The notes under the pieces were generated by a model. That model did no database searches and was not told where the DNA came from. It worked only from the letters and a program-made list of their open reading frames with translations. A DNA stretch of 64,000 bases from positions 310,001 to 374,000 of the forward strand of contig NZ_JBPKBH010000002.1 of the NCBI RefSeq assembly GCF_051388915.1, in the 5' to 3' direction. Position numbers and translations under genes: made by a program. Positions within the stretch are counted from its first letter, which is position 1; each line of letters opens with the position of its first letter. The stretch is from Yinghuangia sp051388915 (GTDB taxonomy: Bacteria > Actinomycetota > Actinomycetes > Streptomycetales > Streptomycetaceae). Below, piece after piece: positions 17,451 through 25,515 of this stretch.

Positions 17451-18998
17451 GTGCGTTTCGTCCGGCAGTGGCTTCTGCGAATCGTCAGCTTCGCGCTCAC
17501 CGCGCTCTACCGCGGCTATCGGGCGCATCCCGCGGTGTGGCGCTGGACCGCGACGCACTACCACCCCCGCATGGAGCGGTTCGCCCGCCGGCACGCGTGG
17601 ATGACCTGTCAGTTCGCGGCGCTGGACGTCCCGGCGTACCGCGACTACCTGCGGCGTCAGGGCTGGCGTTTCCGCTGGTTCAGCCTGGAGTCGTACCCGG
17701 AGACGGCCAAGGACAGCTACGTTCGCGCGTACCCGGAGGAACTGCGTTGCTGGCAGGGTGAGTTGGAGATCGCCGGGACGGTCGTCGACGAGTCCTCGGG
17801 GTCGTCGGGGACGCCGTACAACTGGCTTCGGTCGCGGCGCGAGCTGAATTCGGTGCACAAGAACGTGGCCGGGTACACGTCGATGGTGTTCCCCCGCAAG
17901 CGGCTGTTCGTCATCAACGCGTACTCGATGGGCGCGTGGGCGACGGGGACCAACACCGGTATCGCGATGGCGCGCATCGCCATGGTCAAGAACACCGGTC
18001 CGGACCTCGACAAGATCGTGGACACGATCCGGCACTTCGGGCCGCGCTTCAACTACCTGGTGACCGCGTACCCGCCCTTCCTCAAGCACCTGCGCGACCG
18101 GCTGGACGCGGAGGGCTTCGACTGGCGGCGCCACCGGCTGTTCGGGTTCGTCGGCGGCGAGGGCATGACCGAGGCGCTGCGCGACTATCTGGAGGAGCGC
18201 TTCGTCAAGGTGCGGTCCGGGTACGGCGCCTCCGACCTGACGATCGGCATGGCGGGCGAGAGCGACCTGACGGTGTGGCTGCGGCGGCGCCTGCTGACCG
18301 ACGACCGGCTGCGCGACGCGCTGTTGGGGCCCGACGAGGGCCGCGTGCCGATGGTGTTCCAGTACAACCCGCTGGAGACGTACCTGGAGACCAACGACCG
18401 CGACGAGATCGTCTGCACCATCAACTCCACGGCGGTGCTCGCTCCGAAGCTGCGCTACAACATCGGCGACGAGGGGCGCCTGCTGAGCTATCCGGCACTG
18501 GAGGCGGTGGTGCGCGAGGACCCGGACGCCTGGGCCGAGTGCGAATCGGCGTTCCGCGGCGAGGGCATGCGCCTTCCGCTGCTTCTGCTGTACGGCCGCA
18601 AGGACAGCACGATCTCCTACATGGGCGCCAACATCTACCCGCAGGACGTCGAGTACGGCCTGTACCAGGACAACCCGATGGCCGGGCACCTGGAGGGCTT
18701 CTGCCTGACCATCGACGAGTACGCCGACCTCGAATCCCGCCCGGTGGTCAACCTGCAACTGCGCGACGGCGCCGAGTTGGACGCCGCGGAGCGCGAGAAG
18801 CTGGCGGCGGTGTGCCGGGACGGCGTGGTCGCCCATCTCGCCCGGGTGAGCCGCGACTTCGCGCAGTCGCTGGCCGAGGACCCGTCGACGGCGGACGTCC
18901 GGGTTCGCGTCCACGCTTTCGGCGAGGGGCCGTTCGCCCGCGGCACGAGCAAAATCAAGAACGTCTACCTGGTCACCGAGGGGAAGAACGCCGCATGA
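17451..18998 (+). CDS. PaaK-like adenylate-forming enzyme (phenylacetate-CoA ligase family)
   Basis: 515-residue adenylating enzyme. DESSGSSGTPYNW (about residue 112) is the P-loop equivalent of the TSGTTG motif; GYGASDLTIGMAGE and LRYNIGDEG correspond to the adenylate-binding motifs, and YGRKDSTISYMGANIYPQDVE to the hinge and C-terminal domain seen in PaaK. It should activate a carboxylic acid as acyl-AMP, possibly passing it to CoA or an amine. The N terminus is unusual, with a hydrophobic, Arg-rich helix (RFVRQWLLRIVSFALTALYRGY) that may bind membrane. GTG 17451 has GGGGAGG upstream; TTG 17433 is in frame. The next gene starts inside its stop codon, indicating translational coupling of a four-gene operon. 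Confidence 0.85.
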   Translation: MRFVRQWLLRIVSFALTALYRGYRAHPAVWRWTATHYHPRMERFARRHAWMTCQFAALDVPAYRDYLRRQGWRFRWFSLESYPETAKDSYVRAYPEELRCWQGELEIAGTVVDESSGSSGTPYNWLRSRRELNSVHKNVAGYTSMVFPRKRLFVINAYSMGAWATGTNTGIAMARIAMVKNTGPDLDKIVDTIRHFGPRFNYLVTAYPPFLKHLRDRLDAEGFDWRRHRLFGFVGGEGMTEALRDYLEERFVKVRSGYGASDLTIGMAGESDLTVWLRRRLLTDDRLRDALLGPDEGRVPMVFQYNPLETYLETNDRDEIVCTINSTAVLAPKLRYNIGDEGRLLSYPALEAVVREDPDAWAECESAFRGEGMRLPLLLLYGRKDSTISYMGANIYPQDVEYGLYQDNPMAGHLEGFCLTIDEYADLESRPVVNLQLRDGAELDAAEREKLAAVCRDGVVAHLARVSRDFAQSLAEDPSTADVRVRVHAFGEGPFARGTSKIKNVYLVTEGKNAA

Positions 18999-19459
18999 GA
19001 ACCACCGACTTCTCCCAGGCGCCGCCGCAGGCCCGTTCCGGCGCGATGTTCATCGGCGCCACGAAGTACTCGGGCCCGCTGTCGCTGGTCCGCCTCGGCC
19101 GCACCTGGACGAAGCTCGTGCGCGACATGAAGCGCATGGACGGCTACCGCTGGCACAAGGTGTGGTGGGAATTCCCGTTCACGCTCGGCACCATCGCGTT
19201 CTTCGAGGACACCGACGCGCTGATGCGGTTCGCCCGTACGCGGCACCACCGCGATCTGATGTGCTGGGTCACCGACAACGGCACCAAGTACGCGAGCGGC
19301 GGGTGGATCCGCATCTTCACCGCCGAACCAGGCGGCTACAGCAACGGCGTGTGGCGGGCCGAGGACGGCACCATGGCCCACATCGAGGACTTCACCGCCC
19401 TGTCCACCGAGCAGACCGGGCCCCCGGTGCACCGCGCGGGACGGAGCGTCGGCACATGA
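18995..19459 (+). CDS. small alpha-beta protein in the PaaK-like operon (monooxygenase-like fold suspected)
   Basis: 154 residues, Trp- and aromatic-rich: GAMFIGATKYSGPLSLVRLGRTWTKLVRDMKRMDGYRWHKVWWEFPFTLGTIAFFEDTDALMRFARTRHHRDLMCWV. The pattern strand-helix-strand with a mid-protein FFEDTDALMRFARTRHH segment recalls dimeric alpha-beta barrel proteins (ABM/YdhR-like), but I cannot name the family with certainty. ATG 18995 overlaps the preceding stop by 4 bases (ATGA), and its own stop overlaps the GNAT start the same way. Role presumably modification or binding of the product activated by the adenylating enzyme. Confidence 0.75.
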   Translation: MRTTDFSQAPPQARSGAMFIGATKYSGPLSLVRLGRTWTKLVRDMKRMDGYRWHKVWWEFPFTLGTIAFFEDTDALMRFARTRHHRDLMCWVTDNGTKYASGGWIRIFTAEPGGYSNGVWRAEDGTMAHIEDFTALSTEQTGPPVHRAGRSVGT

Positions 19460-20610
19460 CGTCCAGCTCCACCCGCGCGGGCGGCCTGACCGTCGAACGC
19501 GTCACGACCCGCTCGGCGTTCGCCGAGTTCTGCGCCGTCCCGCTACGGCTCCACCCGCGCGACCGATACGTCCCGCCGATCCGCCGGGTGCTGGCCGACC
19601 TGTGGCGCGGACGCGGCCCGCACTCCCGCTACGGCCCCGTCGAGTTCCACCTCGTACGCGACGCCGACGGCCGCGCGGTAGGGCGCACCTGCCTGCACGC
19701 CAACCCCAAGTTCGACGAAAAGCTGGGCGCCCGGCACCAGTTGTACGGCCTCACCGAGTTCACCGAGGACCCGGAGGTCGCCGCCACGCTCGTGCACCTC
19801 GCCGAGGAACGGGCCCGGGCGGCCGGACGCGAGGCGTTGTTCGGCCCGGTGGCGCTGCTGCCGAACCAGACCGGCGGCGTGATCACCTCGGGCTTCGAGT
19901 CGCGCGGCTTCGTGGACTCGGCCTGGAATCCCGCCTATTACCCGAGTTTCTACGAAAGCCTCGGCTTCACGAGGAGATTCGAGGCGGCCACCTGGATCTG
20001 CGAGGACCTCGGACGGCAAGGCGTCGACGTGGACGCCGTCTTCCGGTTCGACGACGCGCGGATGCGGGACGAGTCCCTGGTGATCCGACACGGTTCGCGG
20101 AAGCACCTCGCCGAGCAGCTGCCGGTGCTGCGGACGATGCTCAACGCAAGCTTCGCGCAACTCGGCTACTACACGCCCATCGACGCGGACGAGTTGCGCG
20201 CGCAGACGGACGGACTGGCGTACCTGCTCGACGAATCCCTGCTCATGTGGCTCGAACGCGCGGGCGAACCGGTCGCGTTCGTGCTCGTGGTGCCGGACAT
20301 CTCGGAGTTCTTGGCGAAGATCGGCGGCGACCTGCGGCTGGTGAACCAGGTCCGGCTGCTGGCCACCCGCCGCCGCTACCGACGCGAGGCGGTGCTGATC
20401 ATCAAGGGGACCGTCCCCGAGGCCCAGGGCCGCGGCTATCTGACGCTGCTGGCACGGGAGTTGTACCGAAACCTGCGTGTGGGCGGATACACCGCACTGC
20501 GCAGCACGTGGGTGGAGGACGACAACGCGGGGTCGGCGGCGCAGTATGTCCGTATGGGCGGGCGTGTTCTGCACGGCCACACGTTCTACGGGCGGGAGGT
20601 GCGCGCATGA
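19456..20610 (+). CDS. GNAT-like N-acyltransferase in the PaaK-like operon
   Basis: 384 residues. The C-terminal half carries the GNAT signature region (AVLIIKGTVPEAQGRGYLTLLARELYRNLRVGGYTALRSTWVEDDNAGSAAQYVRMGG), including an R/Q-G-x-G-x segment for acyl-CoA phosphopantetheine binding; the N-terminal half (FCAVPLRLHPRDRYVPPIRRVL...EALFGPVALLPNQTGGVITSGF) resembles the YghO-like group of large GNAT proteins. It probably transfers an acyl group, perhaps from the product of the adenylating enzyme in the same operon; substrate unknown. ATG 19456 sits in an ATGA overlap with the upstream stop, and the stop overlaps the next gene. Confidence 0.82.
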   Translation: MTSSSTRAGGLTVERVTTRSAFAEFCAVPLRLHPRDRYVPPIRRVLADLWRGRGPHSRYGPVEFHLVRDADGRAVGRTCLHANPKFDEKLGARHQLYGLTEFTEDPEVAATLVHLAEERARAAGREALFGPVALLPNQTGGVITSGFESRGFVDSAWNPAYYPSFYESLGFTRRFEAATWICEDLGRQGVDVDAVFRFDDARMRDESLVIRHGSRKHLAEQLPVLRTMLNASFAQLGYYTPIDADELRAQTDGLAYLLDESLLMWLERAGEPVAFVLVVPDISEFLAKIGGDLRLVNQVRLLATRRRYRREAVLIIKGTVPEAQGRGYLTLLARELYRNLRVGGYTALRSTWVEDDNAGSAAQYVRMGGRVLHGHTFYGREVRA

Positions 20611-21599
20611 CGGCGCGGTCGGCGGGTCCGGAATGGACGGCCGCCATGCGGGCGCTCGCGGCGCGCTGCGGGCGTGCGCCGTCAGCGCACAACACCCAGC
20701 CGTGGCAAGTGCGGTACGAAGACGCGGGCGTCGGCGTCTACTGGGATCCGGCGCGGGCGCTGCCGGTGTCCGACCCGACCGGGCGCGACCTGTTCCTCGG
20801 CCTCGGGGCGTACCTGGAGACGTGCCTTGTGGTGGCCGCGGGGGTCGGGCTGGGCGCGGACCTCGTGGTGGACGTGGACCGGGCGGCGCGGCGGGTGGCG
20901 TGGCTGGTCCCGGCCGAGGCGCCGTACGCGACCGGGTTCGCCCCGGACGACGTCGAGGCGCGGCGAAGCGGACGTGGACCGTACGCCCCCGGTCTGCTGC
21001 CCGACGATGTGCTGACGGAGGCCGGGGGCCTGGTCGAGGACGCGGGCGGGATCCGGCACGTGCCGGTGCGGACGCTGGCCCCGCTGCTGACGCGTGCCGA
21101 CCGGTGGATGTTCGCGGCTCCCGAGCTGACCGCCGAACTCCGCGACTGGCTGCGCCTGCGCCCGAGCCATCCGCGGTACACGCAGGACGGCCTGACCGAC
21201 CAGGCGCTCGGCCTGTCGCGCGCGGAGGCGGCGGGCCTGGGCGCGGCCCTGCGCCCGCGCGTGTACGGCGCGTTCCGCCGCGTGGGCCTGCCGGCCGCGC
21301 TGGCCGCGTCCTCCCGGGGCCTGCTGCGCGGCGAGGGCAGCGCCCTCGTCCTCGTCGGCCCGGCCGATGCCGGACCCGCTGACCTGGTGGCCCTCGGCCG
21401 GGCTCTGATGCGCTGCTGGCTGGCCCTCGGCGCCCGCGGACTGGCCACGCACCCGCTCAGCCAGATCCTCGACTGCCCGGCGACCGAGGCGGAGCTGGCG
21501 GCGCTGTTGGACCTCGCCGCGCATGAACGTGCGGTGGCGGTCTTCCGCGTCGGCCGACCGGTGGCCGCCCCGCCTCGGTCCGCCCGCCGCACCGGGTAG
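20607..21599 (+). CDS. Acg-type nitroreductase-like FMN-binding protein, last gene of the PaaK-like operon
   Basis: 330 residues. The N terminus MRALAARCGRAPSAHNTQPWQVRY holds the PSxxNxQPW motif typical of nitroreductase and Acg-family flavoproteins; the C-terminal ARGLATHPLSQILDCPATEAEL with HER..AVFRVGRP is the corresponding second FMN-contact region. Acg-like proteins are often FMN stores or sequesterers rather than catalysts. ATG 20607 overlaps the GNAT stop (ATGA). As the fourth gene of a tightly coupled operon, it may reduce or hold flavin for the pathway product. A stem-loop at 21660-21682 follows. Confidence 0.85.
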   Translation: MTARSAGPEWTAAMRALAARCGRAPSAHNTQPWQVRYEDAGVGVYWDPARALPVSDPTGRDLFLGLGAYLETCLVVAAGVGLGADLVVDVDRAARRVAWLVPAEAPYATGFAPDDVEARRSGRGPYAPGLLPDDVLTEAGGLVEDAGGIRHVPVRTLAPLLTRADRWMFAAPELTAELRDWLRLRPSHPRYTQDGLTDQALGLSRAEAAGLGAALRPRVYGAFRRVGLPAALAASSRGLLRGEGSALVLVGPADAGPADLVALGRALMRCWLALGARGLATHPLSQILDCPATEAELAALLDLAAHERAVAVFRVGRPVAAPPRSARRTG

Positions 21600-21659
21600 G
21601 CGGCGGCTGGGCTCCCGACACCCGGCCGGCCCGGTGGGCAGCCCGGCAACCGGAGCCGG

Positions 21660-21682
21660 CGGGCCGACACGGCGTCGGCCCG
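21660..21682. terminator. stem-loop between convergent genes
   Basis: Perfect 9-bp arms (CGGGCCGAC and GTCGGCCCG) with a 5-nt loop between the nitroreductase-like gene (plus) and the M1 peptidase gene (minus). No U-tract, as is common in high-GC actinobacteria; it can work on both strands. Confidence 0.6.
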
Positions 21683-21706
21683 ACGGGCGGAGCGGCCTGC
21701 CAGTGG

Positions 21707-23140
21707 TCAACGCCGCGGCGGCGGGGGCTTGGCGGCGGTGTAGAGCCAGGCGTCGAACAGCGGTTTCACGTCCTCGCCGGAGATCCTGCGGGCCAGGTTC
21801 ATCAGGTCCCTCGTGTCGGCGCTGCCGTAGCGGTACTTCTCCGCCCACACCTTCAGCAGCGTGAAGAAGTCGCGGTCGCCGATGGTGGTGCGCAGCGCGT
21901 GCAGCGCCATCGCGCCGCGCAGGTACACGGCCTCGTAGTCGAACAGGTCGTCGCGCCCCGGGTCGGCCGTCTTCAGGTGCCAGAAGTCGTCGGCGGCGGG
22001 GGTCGCGTACAACCGGTCGAAGACCTCCTGCGCGGTGGGTCCGCCGTGCTCCTCCTGCCACAGCATCTCGGCGTACGACGCGAAGCCCTCGTTGAGCCAC
22101 AGGTCCGCCCACGTCTTCGGGGTGACGCTGTTGCCGAACCACTGGTGGGCGATCTCGTGCACGATCGTCGCCTCGTCCGGCTCCCCGTCGTACACCGGGC
22201 GTGCCTGGGTCTCCAGGGCGTACCCGACGTCGATGCGGTCGATGATGCCGCCGGTCGAGTCGAACGGGTAGCGGCCGATCCGCTCCTGACCCCAGCGGAC
22301 CGCGTCTGCGGTGGTGCGGTGGAGCGCGGCGTCGTCGCCGTCGCCCGCCGGGTCGTACGCGGTGATGTTCGGCAGGCGGCCGACGCGCCCGTCGGTGACC
22401 GTGAAGCGGCCGATCGCGATCATCGAGAGGTAGCTCGACATCGGCTTGCGCATCGACCAGGTGGCGGTGGTCCGGTCGCCGACCGTGCGCGGCCTGCCCT
22501 GCGGCTCGCCGTTCGCCAGCGCGGTCAGCCCGGCAGGCGCGGTGATGCGGAACGTGTACGTCGCCTTGTCGCGCACGTCGTCGTTCACCGGGTACCAACT
22601 CCGGGCCCCGTCCGGCTCGTTGAGGGCGACGGCGCCGTCGTCGGTATTGATCCAGCCGTAGACGCCGAGTGCCGGGTCCTCGATCGGCGCGGCGGTGCCG
22701 CGGTACCGGACGGTCACCGTGAAGTCGCGCCCGGCGCGGATCTTGGCGGCGGGGACGACGGTGAGTTCCTGGCCGTCGCGCGAGTACGCGGCCGGCCGCC
22801 CGTCGACGTCGACCCGTTCGACGGCCGGGCCGGAGAAGTCGAGGCTGAACCGCGTGAGGTCGCGGTGCGCCTCGGCCTTGATCGCGGCCCGGGCCACGAG
22901 GAGGTCGGTCGCGGGGGTGAAGTCGAGGTCGAGGTCGTAGTGTTCGACGTCGTAGCCCTGGTTGCCCGCGAGCGGGAAGTACGGGTCGGGCGCGCCCACC
23001 GGCCCTCCCGAGCCCGCCGAACCGGGCGCGGCGGTGAGGACCACCATCGCGCAGGCGAGGCCGAGGGCCGCGACGGCACGTCTTCCTGTCGTCTTGCGCG
23101 TCTTCCGGGTCGGATGCCCGGTCCGGTGCCAAGTCGTCAT
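21707..23140 (-). CDS. secreted M1-family metallopeptidase
   Basis: 477 residues. An Arg-rich N terminus followed by a hydrophobic core and Ala-rich cleavage region (VAALGLACAMVVLTAAPGSAGS) is a Sec signal peptide. The zinc site HEIAHQWFGNSVTPKTWADLWLNEGFA gives HExxH and the downstream Glu of gluzincins. The N-terminal beta domain (DVEHYDLDLDFTPATDLL) and the aminopeptidase motif region are present but the long C-terminal domains of aminopeptidase N are not, as in short secreted actinobacterial M1 proteins. Acts outside the cell on peptides. ATG 23140 is chosen; TTG 23149 is in frame. Confidence 0.92.
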   Translation of the reverse strand: MTTWHRTGHPTRKTRKTTGRRAVAALGLACAMVVLTAAPGSAGSGGPVGAPDPYFPLAGNQGYDVEHYDLDLDFTPATDLLVARAAIKAEAHRDLTRFSLDFSGPAVERVDVDGRPAAYSRDGQELTVVPAAKIRAGRDFTVTVRYRGTAAPIEDPALGVYGWINTDDGAVALNEPDGARSWYPVNDDVRDKATYTFRITAPAGLTALANGEPQGRPRTVGDRTTATWSMRKPMSSYLSMIAIGRFTVTDGRVGRLPNITAYDPAGDGDDAALHRTTADAVRWGQERIGRYPFDSTGGIIDRIDVGYALETQARPVYDGEPDEATIVHEIAHQWFGNSVTPKTWADLWLNEGFASYAEMLWQEEHGGPTAQEVFDRLYATPAADDFWHLKTADPGRDDLFDYEAVYLRGAMALHALRTTIGDRDFFTLLKVWAEKYRYGSADTRDLMNLARRISGEDVKPLFDAWLYTAAKPPPPRR

Positions 23141-23253
23141 GCGTCGCAATCATGGGCGCGGCAACGGCTCCGCGGTAGACGACACTTCGTGCGGGGGCGA
23201 ATTGTGCCGCTTATGGGTGGGCGCCCGACCCCACGGCCGAGCGCCCGTACCGT

Positions 23254-24159
23254 TCACGCGTAGTTGTGGAAGCCCCGCCCCGACTTGCGTCCCAACAGCC
23301 CCGCGTCGACCATGCGCAGCAGCAGCGGCGGTGCCGAGTGCAGCGGCTCCTTGAACTCCTCGTACATCGACGCGGCGATGGCCGCGAGGGTGTCGAGGCC
23401 GATCAGGTCGGCGAGGCGCAGCGGGCCCATCGGGTGCGCGCAGCCCAGCTCCATGCCCGAGTCGATGTCCTCCGGGGAGGCGAAACCGGACTCCAGCATG
23501 CGGATCGCGGACAGCAGGTATGGCACCAGCAACGCGTTGACCACGAAGCCCGCGCGGTCCTTGGACCGGATGACGTGCTTGCCCAACGACCCGTTGACGA
23601 ACTCCTCGGCGCGGACCAGCGTCTGTTCGGCCGTCAGCAGCGACGGCACCAGTTCGACCAGGTCGAGCACCGGCACGGGGTTGAAGAAGTGCACGCCCAC
23701 GACCGATTCGGGCCGTCCGGTGGCCATGCCGAGCTTCATGATGGGGATGGACGAGGTGTTGGAGGCCAGGATCGCGTCCGGCCGGGTGACGGTGGCGTCG
23801 AGCGCCGCGAACAGTTCGGCCTTGGCGCCCTCGTCCTCCGCGATGGCCTCGACCACGAGGTCGCGGTCGGCGAGTTCGGCCAGGTCGGTGGTGAACCGCA
23901 GGCGGCGGACGGCGGCGTCGCGGTCCTCCTCGGCGAGCTTGCCGCGGCGTACCGCGCGGTCCAGCGAGGAGGTCACGCGGTTCTCGCCGGCCCGGGCCGC
24001 GTCGGGGGTCACCTCGCGGACCACGACGTCCAGGCCCGCTCGGGCGCAGACCTCGGCGATGCCGGAGCCCATCAGGCCGGAGCCGACGACGCCGACCCGC
24101 CGGATCGCCTCGTGGGCGTCGGCTTCGGGCGTCCGGGACATGGTTGGTGTCTCTGTCAT
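23254..24159 (-). CDS. 3-hydroxybutyryl-CoA / 3-hydroxyacyl-CoA dehydrogenase
   Basis: 301 residues, full length for the monofunctional enzyme. VGVVGSGLMGSGIAEV is the Rossmann NAD motif, ASNTSS and GVHFFNPVP (catalytic His) are the active-site signatures, and KDRAGFVVNALLVPYL begins the C-terminal helical dimer domain. It oxidises (S)-3-hydroxyacyl-CoA with NAD(P) in fatty-acid or polyhydroxybutyrate-type metabolism. Start ATG 24159; ATG 24141 is possible. It is divergent from the LapA-like gene, and an acyl-CoA ligase gene lies about 1.3 kb away on the other strand, a plausible metabolic partner. Confidence 0.93.
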   Translation of the reverse strand: MTETPTMSRTPEADAHEAIRRVGVVGSGLMGSGIAEVCARAGLDVVVREVTPDAARAGENRVTSSLDRAVRRGKLAEEDRDAAVRRLRFTTDLAELADRDLVVEAIAEDEGAKAELFAALDATVTRPDAILASNTSSIPIMKLGMATGRPESVVGVHFFNPVPVLDLVELVPSLLTAEQTLVRAEEFVNGSLGKHVIRSKDRAGFVVNALLVPYLLSAIRMLESGFASPEDIDSGMELGCAHPMGPLRLADLIGLDTLAAIAASMYEEFKEPLHSAPPLLLRMVDAGLLGRKSGRGFHNYA

Positions 24160-24304
24160 CGCATCATTCTCGCCGCCCGCGGCGAGGCGCCGCGCCGGGG
24201 TCCGGGCTCGGCATTGACCCGTCCGTGGGCGTGCCCCGGCGACGCGCCGCCCGTACTGCCCGCAGCGCGCGCCACCCGCCTAATTCCGGCCTACCATCCG
24301 AATC

Positions 24305-24544
24305 ATGGCAAAGAACAACGCGAAGGTTGCCGGCGGGCAGGACCGGGGCGTCACGACGCGTCAGATCACCTCGGTGGTGATCGTCGTCCTGAGCATCTGG
24401 TTCATCGCGGTCAACACCGAGTCCACGAAGATCCGCTTCTGGGTCCCCGAGGTGGAGGCCCCGCTGTGGCTGGTCCTCGCGGGGGCGTTCGTGCTGGGCG
24501 GGATCACCATGTGGTTGATCGGCCGCAACCGCAGGAGCCGGTGA
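24305..24544 (+). CDS. small LapA-domain (DUF1049) membrane protein
   Basis: 79 residues with two membrane helices (QITSVVIVVLSIWFIAVNTESTKIRFW and APLWLVLAGAFVLGGITMWLI) joined by a short loop containing NTESTKIRFWVPEV, the layout of lipopolysaccharide assembly protein A-domain proteins. The C terminus GRNRRSR is cytoplasmic and basic. Function in actinobacteria is unknown, presumably envelope-related. The phosphatase gene follows by 44 bp on the same strand. Confidence 0.88.
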   Translation: MAKNNAKVAGGQDRGVTTRQITSVVIVVLSIWFIAVNTESTKIRFWVPEVEAPLWLVLAGAFVLGGITMWLIGRNRRSR

Positions 24545-24588
24545 GGCCCCGGTCGGACCGTCGCGGGGCGGGTGCCGGAGGAGGCTCC

Positions 24589-25389
24589 GTGCAGACCACC
24601 GCGACGGCGATACCCGCTGCGACCGTGGCGAATCTGCGCGACCTGGGCGGCATCACGCTGGCGGACGGCCGGCGGGTGGCGCCCGGGATGCTGTTCCGCT
24701 CCGGGCAGTTCAGCCGTTTCGACCCGACGGCGGACCCGCACGTGGCGGCATTGGGCCTGCGTACCGTCGTCGACCTTCGGACCGCCGAGGAGCGCGGGGC
24801 CGAGCCGGACCGGGTGCCGGGCACGGCGCGGCTGCTGTGCGAGGACGTGTTGGGCGAGGATCCGGACGTGGCGCCCGCGCGGCTGCACGCGCTGCTCGCC
24901 GATCCCGGGCGCGCCGAACGCGAGTTGGGCGGTGGCCGGGCGGCCGAGGTGTTCGCGGTGACCTACCGGCGCATGGTGTTGTCGGGACGGGCTCGGGCGG
25001 CGTACCGGGCGCTCGTGGAGGCGGTGGCGGACGCCCGGCCGGTCCTGTTCCACTGCACGGCGGGCAAGGACCGCACCGGGTGGGGCGCGGCCCTGCTGCT
25101 GATGCTGCTGGGCGCGGAACGGGCGGTCGTCCGCGACGAGTTCCTGGCGGTGAATCCGGCGGTGCGGGCCGGGTTCGCACCGTTCCGCGCGCAGTTCACC
25201 GCGGCCGGGGGCGATCCGGGGATCGCCGACGCCATCATCGAGGTGCACGGCTCGTACCTGGACGCGGCGCTGGACGCGATGGACGCGGAGTGGGGCGGCG
25301 TCTCGGCGTACGTGCGCGAGGGATTGGGCGTGTCGGACGCGACAGTCGAACGTGTGTGCGCGGAACTCGCGGTACCGGCCTGGCGGTGA
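24589..25389 (+). CDS. tyrosine/serine protein phosphatase (CX5R, PtpB-like)
   Basis: 266 residues. FHCTAGKDRTGWG (about residue 160) is the CX5R P-loop with extra Lys and Asp typical of bacterial PtpB/LipA-type phosphatases, which have dual protein and phosphoinositide activity in mycobacteria. The N terminus NLRDLGGITLADGRRVAPGMLFRSGQF is the family's first conserved block. GTG 24589 has GGAGGAGG just upstream. Same strand as the LapA-like gene before it and the acyl-CoA ligase after it (about 125 bp). Confidence 0.9.
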   Translation: MQTTATAIPAATVANLRDLGGITLADGRRVAPGMLFRSGQFSRFDPTADPHVAALGLRTVVDLRTAEERGAEPDRVPGTARLLCEDVLGEDPDVAPARLHALLADPGRAERELGGGRAAEVFAVTYRRMVLSGRARAAYRALVEAVADARPVLFHCTAGKDRTGWGAALLLMLLGAERAVVRDEFLAVNPAVRAGFAPFRAQFTAAGGDPGIADAIIEVHGSYLDAALDAMDAEWGGVSAYVREGLGVSDATVERVCAELAVPAWR

Positions 25390-25515
25390 CCGGAAGGGTG
25401 ACGCGGTCGGCGACGGCCGTGCACCCGGTGCGCCATACTCGGCGGGTGCCGCAGCCGTTCGACGCAGCCGACACAGCCGTTTGACGCCGCCGTTCGACGC
25501 ACCGGAGGTGCCGCC

